This document shows positions 1-5,835 of a stretch of 6,242 nucleotides of DNA, one piece after another (within the stretch, counting starts at the first letter, position 1; each line of letters starts with the position of its first letter). The DNA is from Betaproteobacteria bacterium (GTDB lineage Bacteria > Pseudomonadota > Gammaproteobacteria > Burkholderiales > Nitrosomonadaceae). The notes beneath the pieces were generated by a model that saw only the letters and a list, made by a program, of their open reading frames with translations, did not search any database and was not told the DNA's origin. The stretch covers positions 1-6,242 of the forward strand of contig JAHZIU010000014.1 of the NCBI GenBank assembly GCA_022601315.1, in the 5' to 3' direction. Position numbers and translations under genes: made by a program.

Positions 1-386
1 AAATCCTGGACGACATCCATTTTTCCGTTGCTTGCAGCAATGATGTCCATGCTGGTTTTATCGACGAATGGTGTAATGATTTCGTTAATATCTTCCCGTC
101 TTGCTGTAAGACGCATATTAGAAACATCAAGTGTGTACCGCTCTGTATCTTGCATGCCCAGAAAAAAATTACTGCCATTAGTTACTTTATGCATTTTCTC
201 GGCATAGGGCACCTGGAACACCCAATCACGCTCCAATACTTCTGTGACATCTTCATATCTGGTAATCAATGCATTGCCTTTAAACACTACATTGGGTTTA
301 ATCCAGCGCAATATTGAAAATACCAATCCAAGATTTTTAAAAACCAATTCAACTAATTTGCCACTTTTCGCTTTAGAATTTGCCAT
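1..386 (-). CDS. Cytochrome P450-like protein, N-terminal part (runs off the left edge)
   Basis: An open frame starts at the ATG at 386-384 and continues without a stop to the window edge, giving 128 codons. A GGGG-containing ribosome-binding site lies about 7 nt upstream. Residues 40-57 (LITRYEDVTEVLERDWVF) match the usual start of soluble bacterial P450s, where a beta strand leads into the B helix. Residues 72-92 (SNFFLGMQDTERYT, then a helix with NMR) fit the region before and within the C helix, which normally reads like DPPEHTRLR. The usual His and Arg of that motif are replaced here (Tyr84, and no Arg four residues later), so this is a divergent member. The haem-binding cysteine motif would lie outside the window. 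The first 30 residues contain a hydrophobic or amphipathic stretch (11-29) but no clear export signal. The gene starts 36 bp after the DyP peroxidase and is probably co-transcribed with it. Substrate unknown; family call from recognition of N-terminal motifs only. Confidence 0.7.
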   Translation of the reverse strand, partial: MANSKAKSGKLVELVFKNLGLVFSILRWIKPNVVFKGNALITRYEDVTEVLERDWVFQVPYAEKMHKVTNGSNFFLGMQDTERYTLDVSNMRLTARREDINEIITPFVDKTSMDIIAASNGKMDVVQD

Positions 387-399
387 AATTTTGCCCCAA

Positions 400-434
400 T
401 TTTGTTAAACCCAACCCATTATCTAGGTTGGATC
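400..434 (-). other. Possible RNA hairpin at the DyP/P450 gene junction
   Basis: On the minus strand CCAACC (431-426) can pair with GGTTGG (416-411) across a 9-nt loop that contains the TAG stop codon of the peroxidase gene. Two or three more pairs, including wobbles, can extend the stem outward. Only three T follow the 3' arm (GTTTAAC), so it is a poor match to an intrinsic terminator. It could weaken read-through, protect or process the mRNA, or be chance. Confidence 0.3.
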
Positions 435-1946
435 AATAATACCGCCGGCAATCATTTTTAGCGCCGTGATACTTGGAATAAAAAAGTAATCGCCCCCACG
501 GGTTTCAACTAATCTGGGAATATTGCACACAAAATGCGGTGGCTTACCAGAGTTTCTCTCAACTTTTAGAACAACCTTTCCTGGATTCTTTTCATCATGA
601 TTGCCGAGTAATACATCTTTGTCATTACCCTCTTTAAAATCATTAGCATAATTAATCCACTGTTGTTGTACAAATTCAAACTGACGCTTGATATCCGCAT
701 TTAGTGCCATAAATATAATGCCGTGATTCCCTTTATCACTTGTTGCATCATTTACTTTCCCATACGGTAAACCACGACGTAATATGCGCCGACGATTAAC
801 CAATGCTCCCGGTGTATCAAAAGCATCTTTAACCCCATATTCCAGAGAACCACGTGGATTAATACGACGCATATGTGCACTTGAAGGACATTTCGCGCCA
901 TCAATATCATCATTATAGGAAAAATCTGTCAGCATTCTTTTTTGGGTTGAGAAGTCTGCCGCAGCGAATTTCTTGTCCCACTCGGCCTTACTCTCATTAT
1001 CAGGTGTATTTACTAGTGGCGCTCCATTATCACGCCAACGACCCGAAAATTTTGCGGCTAACAGTTCTTTGTTTTCTTTACCACCAGGAAATATTTCGGC
1101 TTGCTCATCTAGATATTTATTAAATGTTCCGACATTTTCATGTAATTTCCGGTAGACCATATAAGTCGCATTTCTTGAAAGTAGATCAGGCCTCGGTGCT
1201 GTCTGTGGGTATTCCATAGCTTCATCAATATGACCCAGAATAAATTCACCGGTAGCAAGTGGTTCCCATCCTCCTTCACGGGTTAATTTGCCCCGTCCGA
1301 GAACACGTGCTGCATTATTTGTTTGCCCTTCAAATACAGGATCACTAATGCCATCCGTATAGCCAAAATGCTCTTTAGCCGTTGGAATGCCTTTCTCATC
1401 ATACAACACGCTGGCATCTTGATACGGCAAGTCATCTCTCGGATTCCCTGCTTCATCTTCACCACGATGACCTTTTAATAAAATAACGCCACAGCCTGAT
1501 GCTTCGATTTGCTGAGTAACCCATTGATAGCGCTCTTCTATATCTTTCATTGATTTACCATTAATGGATATCCAAATATGCACAGTTTCTTGCCAGATCT
1601 TGTCCCAATTTTTAGGATCGCTCGGCCCATCATCTCCCAAAATATCTTTACGCTTACTCATGCCCATCACGAAATCTGATGGAAAGCCTATTAATGATGC
1701 AGTCGGCAGCTCTAATGCTTGTAATCCTGAATAAGTAAAAGCTATATTTGTGGTCACTGACGGTGCTGCATCTTTTTCCCATCGTTCAGCGGAAGTTACT
1801 TTCGTAGTGATTCTGTTTACAAAACCTCTACCTTTGTCACCATCGTCAATACGTAAAAAAAGATAACGCGCCTTAAAAAAACCGAAAGAACCATAAGCTT
1901 TTACAATATTGCCTTGAATATCCGTTAAGTCTAAATTCTGTGTCAT
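423..1946 (-). CDS. DyP-type haem peroxidase, long (class C/D-like) form, intracellular
   Basis: This 507-aa protein is a dye-decolourising peroxidase, a haem enzyme that uses hydrogen peroxide to oxidise a second substrate. The N-terminal half opens with the typical DIQGNI (9-14), then a YLFLRI strand (28-33) and TTNIAFTYSGLQAL (65-78). The family signature GYTDG is at 195-199, giving catalytic Asp198. The proximal haem ligand is His358 in AHMRRINPR (357-365). The distal arginine is probably Arg390 in ILRRGLPYG (388-396). Family blocks IIFMALNADIKRQFEF (410-425) and RGGDYFFIPS (483-492) follow. The length exceeds the 300-350 aa of short bacterial classes and fits the longer C/D classes. There is no Tat or Sec signal, so it should act in the cytoplasm. 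Start: ATG 1946-1944 with GAGAG 8 nt upstream. It lies 58 bp after the second uncharacterised gene and 36 bp before the P450-like gene. The physiological substrate is unknown. Confidence 0.95.
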   Translation of the reverse strand: MTQNLDLTDIQGNIVKAYGSFGFFKARYLFLRIDDGDKGRGFVNRITTKVTSAERWEKDAAPSVTTNIAFTYSGLQALELPTASLIGFPSDFVMGMSKRKDILGDDGPSDPKNWDKIWQETVHIWISINGKSMKDIEERYQWVTQQIEASGCGVILLKGHRGEDEAGNPRDDLPYQDASVLYDEKGIPTAKEHFGYTDGISDPVFEGQTNNAARVLGRGKLTREGGWEPLATGEFILGHIDEAMEYPQTAPRPDLLSRNATYMVYRKLHENVGTFNKYLDEQAEIFPGGKENKELLAAKFSGRWRDNGAPLVNTPDNESKAEWDKKFAAADFSTQKRMLTDFSYNDDIDGAKCPSSAHMRRINPRGSLEYGVKDAFDTPGALVNRRRILRRGLPYGKVNDATSDKGNHGIIFMALNADIKRQFEFVQQQWINYANDFKEGNDKDVLLGNHDEKNPGKVVLKVERNSGKPPHFVCNIPRLVETRGGDYFFIPSITALKMIAGGIIDPT

Positions 1947-2004
1947 GATAAAACTCTCATTGGTTTGTTTACAAAATTTTACTGCATACCCACGGAAGTT
2001 AAGC

Positions 2005-2709
2005 TTACAGTGTTGATTGCCCAGGGTTCCAGGAAGGTTGGCTTAAATTTTCAGGTTGTACACGTTCAATAAATGTTTTAAAGGCGCGCTGCAGATCAGC
2101 TGCACTCTTTCCTTGATGCTCAGCAGCAAACTTAGAGAATTCTTGTTTTAAATAGAGTGCCTTGAGCTGCTCTTGTAGCGAATCATCCGTTGAACCATTA
2201 AAAAACAACGTTGCTTCTAACTGACATCTTTTAATGTAACTGATGAAGCCAGCGCAATCTTTCACGCCTTCAAAAGAAACACAATGCTCCCAAATATAAC
2301 GAACATCTCTTTGTTGACCATGATCATCGAATGACCACTTCTCCCACATACCTGTTAGGTATTCATCTAAATCGCCATGAAAATTACTGGAAAAAACAAG
2401 GTATTTAGATTTTAACTGGTCCTTACGCGGCAAAGCTTTTTTACGCGCTGAATCTGAAAGGATAGAAGTAATTTCTGAAAAATTAAAAACCGAGTCACTC
2501 CCCGGTAAAGACTCATAAAAAACATTGTCTAAGATAAATAAACGCGCAAGGTAGGTATTAGGTACCTTGGCTAAAGGACTTTTCTCGTGAATGGGTATAC
2601 GTAAACAACGTTCGCGTGTTATATCTGCAAACGATTGTCCATCCACGATACCATTGACTATTGGAGAGAGAACGGTTAAAGCCGTTGCATTACCACTTTT
2701 GTTTCCCAT
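2005..2709 (-). CDS. Uncharacterised protein B, paralogue of the preceding gene product
   Basis: A 234-aa protein of unknown function, with no named domain I can assign with certainty. It aligns with protein A (2733-3383) over its length: both begin with M-x-N-x-x-G-x-A-x-A at identical positions followed by V13 and P16. Both share an AR(W/L) strand (55-58 here), an S-N-F-x-G block (FSSNFHGDLDEYL, 106-118), and a C-terminal K(S/T)-rich amphipathic helix (201-218) ending in Q. Relative to A it has an extra 30-35 residue basic/serine segment (about 70-103), lacks A's Trp-rich hydrophobic helix near the N terminus, and has a short C-terminal tail. The S-N-F-x-G region resembles, from memory, a strand-turn-helix unit found in conserved hypothetical proteins of actinobacteria and proteobacteria; a ferredoxin-like alpha/beta fold is plausible but inferred. 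No signal peptide or obvious membrane span. Start ATG 2709-2707 with AAGGGG 7 nt upstream; 23 bp after protein A. Confidence 0.85.
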   Translation of the reverse strand: MGNKSGNATALTVLSPIVNGIVDGQSFADITRERCLRIPIHEKSPLAKVPNTYLARLFILDNVFYESLPGSDSVFNFSEITSILSDSARKKALPRKDQLKSKYLVFSSNFHGDLDEYLTGMWEKWSFDDHGQQRDVRYIWEHCVSFEGVKDCAGFISYIKRCQLEATLFFNGSTDDSLQEQLKALYLKQEFSKFAAEHQGKSAADLQRAFKTFIERVQPENLSQPSWNPGQSTL

Positions 2710-2732
2710 GACGAATCCCCTTTTCTCAAAAT

Positions 2733-3383
2733 TTAACGAGTACCTGCGTGCGACTCCATATAGCGTTCTTTTACAGCTTGTGCTGCCAAACTGACGATTG
2801 GCGTGGGTCGCATTTCACCGAAATCATGTTGTAGTTGATTCAACAGTTTATTGTAGTCCTCAAGAAATTCTTCGGGTGTTTTGTTACTAGACGCGGCATT
2901 AAAATCAATAAGTGCTTTCTTCACTGTTTTGGCAGATTTCACATCATTCGAGGCAGCCATTGGATATGCATTATAGTAATGCGAAGTATCTATTTGGTTA
3001 TGTTGAATGTAGTCGTGGAATGGTGTCAATGGCACTGACTTTGGATAGCGTACATTCATTTTCCAGAAGAGATCCAGACCTGATGGTATGGCAAATGTAA
3101 AAGAGTCTACATACTGAGCCCAACTACCGTTGAAGTTACTAAAAAACATCATGTAGGAATATTCAAGATCTTCTTTAGGTTGACTCGGGTCAAGACGTGG
3201 AAATTTGTCACGAGGGATAATCACCCAACGAGCATAATGAATTAAAGATAATGTAAGCAGCCCGTTAAGTACATTGGGAACTTTTTGTGCTGCCCAAAAG
3301 ATAAGCCGATTAAGCCATACTTTATACCAACGCATCGGTGTGATTACATTCATGGCATAAGCCTTACCTGCAATATTTGACAT
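2733..3383 (-). CDS. Uncharacterised protein A, first gene of the accessory block
   Basis: A 216-aa conserved-looking protein of unknown function. The N terminus (AMNVITPM, 10-17) is followed by a Trp-rich, mostly helical hydrophobic segment (19-47, with WYKVWLNRLIFWAA) and then a strand IHYARWVIIP (48-57). The segment may bury in a partner or sit on a membrane surface; it is too interrupted by charge and proline to call a clean transmembrane span. Next come SYMMFFSNFNGSWAQYVDSF (76-95), a Trp107 helix, a PLTPFHDYI segment (118-126), a tyrosine-rich HYYNAYP (135-141) and a C-terminal charged helix (168-188). The SNFxG block and the N-terminal pattern are shared with protein B. The pattern recalls conserved hypothetical proteins I have seen in actinobacteria and proteobacteria, but I cannot name a family. 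Start ATG 3383-3381, with a perfect AAGGAG 5 nt upstream (3394-3389). Its position suggests a role linked to the peroxidase and P450-like enzyme. Confidence 0.87.
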   Translation of the reverse strand: MSNIAGKAYAMNVITPMRWYKVWLNRLIFWAAQKVPNVLNGLLTLSLIHYARWVIIPRDKFPRLDPSQPKEDLEYSYMMFFSNFNGSWAQYVDSFTFAIPSGLDLFWKMNVRYPKSVPLTPFHDYIQHNQIDTSHYYNAYPMAASNDVKSAKTVKKALIDFNAASSNKTPEEFLEDYNKLLNQLQHDFGEMRPTPIVSLAAQAVKERYMESHAGTR

Positions 3384-3407
3384 ATAAGCTCCTTGATAGT
3401 GTGACGT

Positions 3408-3432
3408 TGATTTACTTTACATGATTTACTTT
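3408..3432. repeat. Short tandem direct repeat upstream of protein A
   Basis: The 11-mer TGATTTACTTT occurs exactly at 3408-3418 and again at 3422-3432, a 14-bp period. On the coding strand it reads AAAGTAAATCA twice, 14-38 nt before the protein A ribosome-binding site, so it would lie in the 5' leader if transcription starts at the proposed promoter. It could be a regulator-binding pair or a simple duplication. Confidence 0.5.
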
Positions 3433-3447
3433 CAAGACCTTGCACAT

Positions 3448-3468
3448 TTGATAGTTAAGTTATATCAA
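3448..3468. promoter_or_regulatory. 21-bp inverted repeat overlapping the candidate -10 (possible operator)
   Basis: TTGATA (3448-3453) and TATCAA (3463-3468) form perfect 6-bp arms around a 9-bp centre. The repeat overlaps the proposed extended -10 of the accessory block, the usual place for a repressor site. The arm spacing is wider than an FNR box (TTGAT-N4-ATCAA), so it should not be read as one. The binding protein is unknown. Confidence 0.35.
3459..3467 (-). promoter_or_regulatory. Candidate extended -10 promoter for the accessory block
   Basis: The minus strand reads TG-A-TATAAC at 3467-3459, a 5/6 match to TATAAT with the TG of an extended -10 element. No good -35 hexamer lies 16-18 bp upstream (ATTCTG at best), which extended -10 promoters can tolerate. 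Transcription would begin near 3452, giving a leader of about 68 nt before the protein A start. In such AT-rich DNA this match could arise by chance. Confidence 0.35.
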
Positions 3469-3522
3469 TAGTTTACCCTTGCAGAATGATAGTATTTTAC
3501 ATTAACTTATAGAACTATTCTT

Positions 3523-3543
3523 TTGATTATTCTGAATTATCAA
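3523..3543. promoter_or_regulatory. Second 21-bp imperfect palindrome (possible operator)
   Basis: TTGATTATTC (3523-3532) and GAATTATCAA (3534-3543) are reverse complements except at one position, around a single central T. The outer TTGAT and ATCAA arms and the total length equal those of the 3448-3468 repeat; the two sites agree at 14 of 21 positions. Centres are 75 bp apart, about seven helical turns, and this one lies near -80 relative to the proposed start of transcription. Confidence 0.4.
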
Positions 3544-3660
3544 TACGTCTTCAGTTTTAAAACATATTAATGCGAATCAGTGTAATGTGCAATCTTTGAA
3601 TGCAAAGTGACTTTTAGCACTTCTTACAACAATATTTACAAGATATAAGCAAAGCAATAC

Positions 3661-4692
3661 TTAAGCGCTTAATTCAATCGCACTAATTTGTTTAATTGCA
3701 TGCGTGAACGTTGTATTCTCATGCAACTTTGTCATTGATTCAAATTGTTTCTTACAACGCATCTTAGCCAGTCTGCTCAGACTGGCGGCTGGCATCTCCC
3801 ATTGTAATGAAGCCAATAATTCATCAGAAGCTTGTGGGTTGTTGCATACCAGAATCATGTCACAGCCAGCATTTAAGGCTGCATTTGCACGTGAATTTAT
3901 TGAATTAAAATGTGCTACGCCATGCATGCTAAGGTCATCACTAAAGATGCAACCATCAAATTGCAAGTCCGTACGCAGAATTTTTTGTAACCACATTTTG
4001 GAAAAACCAGCTGGAAGTTTATCTATCTGTGGATAGATCACATGCGCTGACATCACACCGGCCAGTCCAAAATCAATCATTGAACGAAATGGAATGAGGT
4101 CGTCCATTTCAATATCAACGTAACTACGATTATCGACGGATTTTTCTATATGAGAATCAGCCTGAATGTAGCCATGACCGGGAAAATGTTTGCCTACAGC
4201 AGACATACCCCCTAACTCCAACCCTGTCATCAAATGGCGCGCAAGTTCTGCAACCACTTGGGGATTACGATGAAAAGCACGATCACCAATAACGCTACTT
4301 TGGCCATGATCAATATCTAATACAGGGGTAAAACTAAGATCAACACCACAAGCATTTAATTCAGCGGCCAGAATAAATCCAACATGTTTTGCAAATTGCC
4401 TTGCTTTCGTGGGATTGTCATTCCAGATGAATCCCAACTCGCGCATTGGTGGCAAGTGAGTAAAATCATTCCGGAAACGCTGTACCCGACCACCTTCATG
4501 GTCGACAGCAATTAATAAATGCGGTTTTTTTATGGCATGAATAGCGTTTGTTAGCTCTGTCAGCTGATGGCTGTTTTCATAGTTTCTGGAAAACAAAATT
4601 ACACCACCTGTCAATGGATGTTCAAGCCTTCTTATATCATCAGTATTAAGCTGTGTGCCTTCTATATCAAGCATTACTGGGCCGAGCGACAT
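3661..4692 (-). CDS. nagZ: Beta-N-acetylhexosaminidase NagZ (GH3), peptidoglycan recycling
   Basis: A 343-aa cytoplasmic glycoside hydrolase of family 3. It removes N-acetylglucosamine from the GlcNAc-1,6-anhydroMurNAc (peptide) fragments recovered during cell-wall turnover; in many Gram-negative bacteria its product feeds ampC-type regulation. Motifs: [13 protein letters not shown] at the start, [11 protein letters not shown] (63-73), GKHFPGHG (167-174) followed by Asp179 and His181 of the loop carrying the Asp/His acid-base dyad, and SDDLSM (251-256), where Asp252 is the expected nucleophile. The length is normal for the family and no signal peptide is present. I chose the ATG at 4692-4690 over an ATG 30 nt upstream because it gives the standard family N terminus, has GGAG at 4704-4701 at 8 nt spacing, and avoids a 28-bp overlap with acpS. 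It begins 2 bp after the acpS stop and appears to be the last gene of this operon. Confidence 0.96.
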   Translation of the reverse strand: MSLGPVMLDIEGTQLNTDDIRRLEHPLTGGVILFSRNYENSHQLTELTNAIHAIKKPHLLIAVDHEGGRVQRFRNDFTHLPPMRELGFIWNDNPTKARQFAKHVGFILAAELNACGVDLSFTPVLDIDHGQSSVIGDRAFHRNPQVVAELARHLMTGLELGGMSAVGKHFPGHGYIQADSHIEKSVDNRSYVDIEMDDLIPFRSMIDFGLAGVMSAHVIYPQIDKLPAGFSKMWLQKILRTDLQFDGCIFSDDLSMHGVAHFNSINSRANAALNAGCDMILVCNNPQASDELLASLQWEMPAASLSRLAKMRCKKQFESMTKLHENTTFTHAIKQISAIELSA

Positions 4693-4694
4693 GG

Positions 4695-5072
4695 CTATTT
4701 CTCCAATATAACAAACGCACAAGCAAAATTTTTTTCATCACTGATCGACAAGTGATGATGAGTAATGCCTTGATCACTAATTAACTGATCGAGTTTCGGA
4801 TGAAATTTAAAATATGGTTTTCCTAAATCATCATGAGCTACTGTAATAAATTCCAGACTTACCGGATAACGCAAACCAGTTCCAATTGCTTTGGACAACG
4901 CTTCTTTAGCAGCAAAACGTCCCGCTAAAAAAACCGCTGACTGACCTTTATCATTATATTCACCCCATTCGCTCTCAGTTAAAATTCGTCTTGCAAATTT
5001 CTCACCATGACGATCTACTGAACGTGCTATTCGAGAAGGGTCAACTACATCGGTTCCGATACCATAAATCAC
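4695..5072 (-). CDS. acpS: Holo-[acyl-carrier-protein] synthase AcpS
   Basis: This 125-aa phosphopantetheinyl transferase moves 4'-phosphopantetheine from coenzyme A to the conserved serine of apo-ACP, activating it for fatty acid synthesis. Counting from the GTG start, the first signature is [10 protein letters not shown] with metal-binding Asp8, and the second is [16 protein letters not shown] (about 51-66), with metal-binding Glu57 and Lys56. Length is typical of AcpS-type trimeric enzymes. An ATG two codons upstream (5078-5076) is possible, but the AGAGG at 5084-5080 is only 1 nt from it and 7 nt from the GTG. The GTG also yields the family-like N terminus M-I-Y-G-I-G-T-D. With GTG the start overlaps the pdxJ stop as GTGA, which implies translational coupling. 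Pairing with pdxJ is the classic proteobacterial arrangement. Confidence 0.95.
   Translation of the reverse strand: MIYGIGTDVVDPSRIARSVDRHGEKFARRILTESEWGEYNDKGQSAVFLAGRFAAKEALSKAIGTGLRYPVSLEFITVAHDDLGKPYFKFHPKLDQLISDQGITHHHLSISDEKNFACAFVILEK
4701..4704 (-). promoter_or_regulatory. Ribosome-binding site that decides the nagZ start
   Basis: GGAG on the minus strand, 8 nt before the ATG at 4692-4690. It lies inside the last codons of acpS, so ribosomes finishing acpS are placed directly at the nagZ start. Confidence 0.75.
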
Positions 5073-5794
5073 CCACATGCCTCTTGCATTAACTGTTTCA
5101 TATCTTTAACTGCTTGCTCAAGACCAATAAAAATTGCCTGACTAATGATGGCATGACCAATATTTAATTCAGAAATACCCGAAATTCTAGCTATAGATTG
5201 CACATTCTGATAATGTAAACCGTGTCCAGCATTGACTTTAATGCCTTGTTCAAGACCATATGCAACTGCTTTACGAATTCTGGATAACTCTTCTGTTTGT
5301 GCATCTATAGTAAGTGCATCTGCATAACTACCCGTGTGGATTTCAATCACCGGTGCTCCGGTCTTAACCGCGGCATCAATTTGCTTTAAATCTGCATTAA
5401 TAAATAACGATACACGGATTCCTGCCGCGCCAAGCCGGTCACAAGCGCGCTGCACTTGCTCAAAATGCTTGAGCACATCCAACCCCCCTTCTGTGGTTAA
5501 TTCTTCACGTCGCTCAGGTACTAAACAGATATCATGTGGTTTTACTCGAAGTGCAATATTAACCATCTCTTCGGTAACTGCACTTTCCAAATTCATCCTG
5601 GTTTTTAATTTGCTTCTTAATACGTCAACATCTTTGTCCTGAATATGTCTACGATCCTCTCGCAAATGTAATGTAATGGCATCAGCACCTGCTGTTTCCG
5701 CGATTAATGCAGCATCCACAGGATTAGGATAATCAGTACCGCGTGCCTGTCTTAATGTCGCCACATGGTCAATGTTAACGCCTAATTCAATCAC
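5069..5794 (-). CDS. pdxJ: Pyridoxine 5'-phosphate synthase PdxJ
   Basis: A 241-aa TIM-barrel enzyme that condenses 1-deoxy-D-xylulose 5-phosphate with 3-amino-2-oxopropyl phosphate to give pyridoxine 5'-phosphate, the last ring-forming step of the DXP-dependent vitamin B6 pathway. It follows the E. coli protein closely: [14 protein letters not shown] (7-20), [12 protein letters not shown] (40-51) with catalytic His43, TRMNLE (65-70) with Glu70, [17 protein letters not shown] (91-107), [12 protein letters not shown] (149-160), VNAGHGL (187-193) with His191, and ELNIGHAII (209-217). The start is GTG at 5794-5792; an in-frame TAA three codons upstream rules out anything earlier, and a G6 run at 5809-5804 serves as ribosome-binding site at 9 nt. 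The gene follows era by 41 bp, with the usual intervening recO absent, and overlaps acpS. Confidence 0.97.
   Translation of the reverse strand: MIELGVNIDHVATLRQARGTDYPNPVDAALIAETAGADAITLHLREDRRHIQDKDVDVLRSKLKTRMNLESAVTEEMVNIALRVKPHDICLVPERREELTTEGGLDVLKHFEQVQRACDRLGAAGIRVSLFINADLKQIDAAVKTGAPVIEIHTGSYADALTIDAQTEELSRIRKAVAYGLEQGIKVNAGHGLHYQNVQSIARISGISELNIGHAIISQAIFIGLEQAVKDMKQLMQEACG
5080..5084 (-). promoter_or_regulatory. Ribosome-binding site that decides the acpS start
   Basis: AGAGG on the minus strand, within the last codons of pdxJ. It is 1 nt from the ATG at 5078-5076 (too close to work) and 7 nt from the GTG at 5072-5070 (ideal), which supports the GTG start. Confidence 0.65.
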
Positions 5795-5803
5795 GATGTC
5801 TTA

Positions 5804-5809
5804 CCCCCC
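5804..5809 (-). promoter_or_regulatory. G6 ribosome-binding site of pdxJ
   Basis: An uninterrupted run of six G on the minus strand, 9 nt before the GTG start and preceded by TTTT. It is the only purine-rich Shine-Dalgarno candidate for pdxJ. A homopolymer here could vary in length by slippage, shifting the strength or spacing of the site. Confidence 0.5.
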
Positions 5810-5835
5810 AAAATACCATTGGATAGCGTACTAGA

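Larger units (their letters stand above)
3384..3660. other. AT-rich non-coding region between the nagZ operon and the accessory block
   Basis: No credible coding sequence on either strand. It separates the housekeeping operon from the accessory genes, which point the same way. It holds the candidate promoter, two palindromes and the tandem repeat listed separately. I see no convincing intrinsic terminator after nagZ: the only compact hairpin (CTTTG-N4-CAAAG, 3594-3607) has no T run, so nagZ transcripts either end by Rho or continue into the accessory block. Confidence 0.7.

Noticed and set aside
423..450. Encapsulin-targeting peptide at the DyP C terminus
   Set aside because: The last residues (AGGIIDPT) do not resemble known loading peptides and no encapsulin gene is in the window.
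875..1123. Open frame of 82 codons on the plus strand
   Set aside because: It lies entirely opposite the DyP peroxidase gene, has no family resemblance and its composition is that of antisense translation.
3448..3468. FNR/CRP-type box
   Set aside because: The arms TTGAT and ATCAA fit an FNR box, but they are 11 bp apart rather than 4.
3489..3518. ATAG and CTAT elements suggesting an OxyR site, attractive next to a peroxidase operon
   Set aside because: OxyR sites need ATAG-N7-CTAT units repeated every 22 bp. Here the ATAG elements are 20 bp apart and the CTAT is at the wrong distance.
3594..3607. Intrinsic terminator after nagZ (CTTTG-N4-CAAAG)
   Set aside because: The stem is only 5 bp, AT-rich, and no T run follows on the minus strand.
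3704..4036. Open frame of 110 codons on the plus strand
   Set aside because: It is antisense to the well-supported nagZ, rich in Cys and Ser as expected for a shadow frame, with no recognisable motif.
5334..5642. Open frame of 102 codons on the plus strand
   Set aside because: It is antisense to pdxJ, whose catalytic motifs are intact; serine-rich low-information translation.
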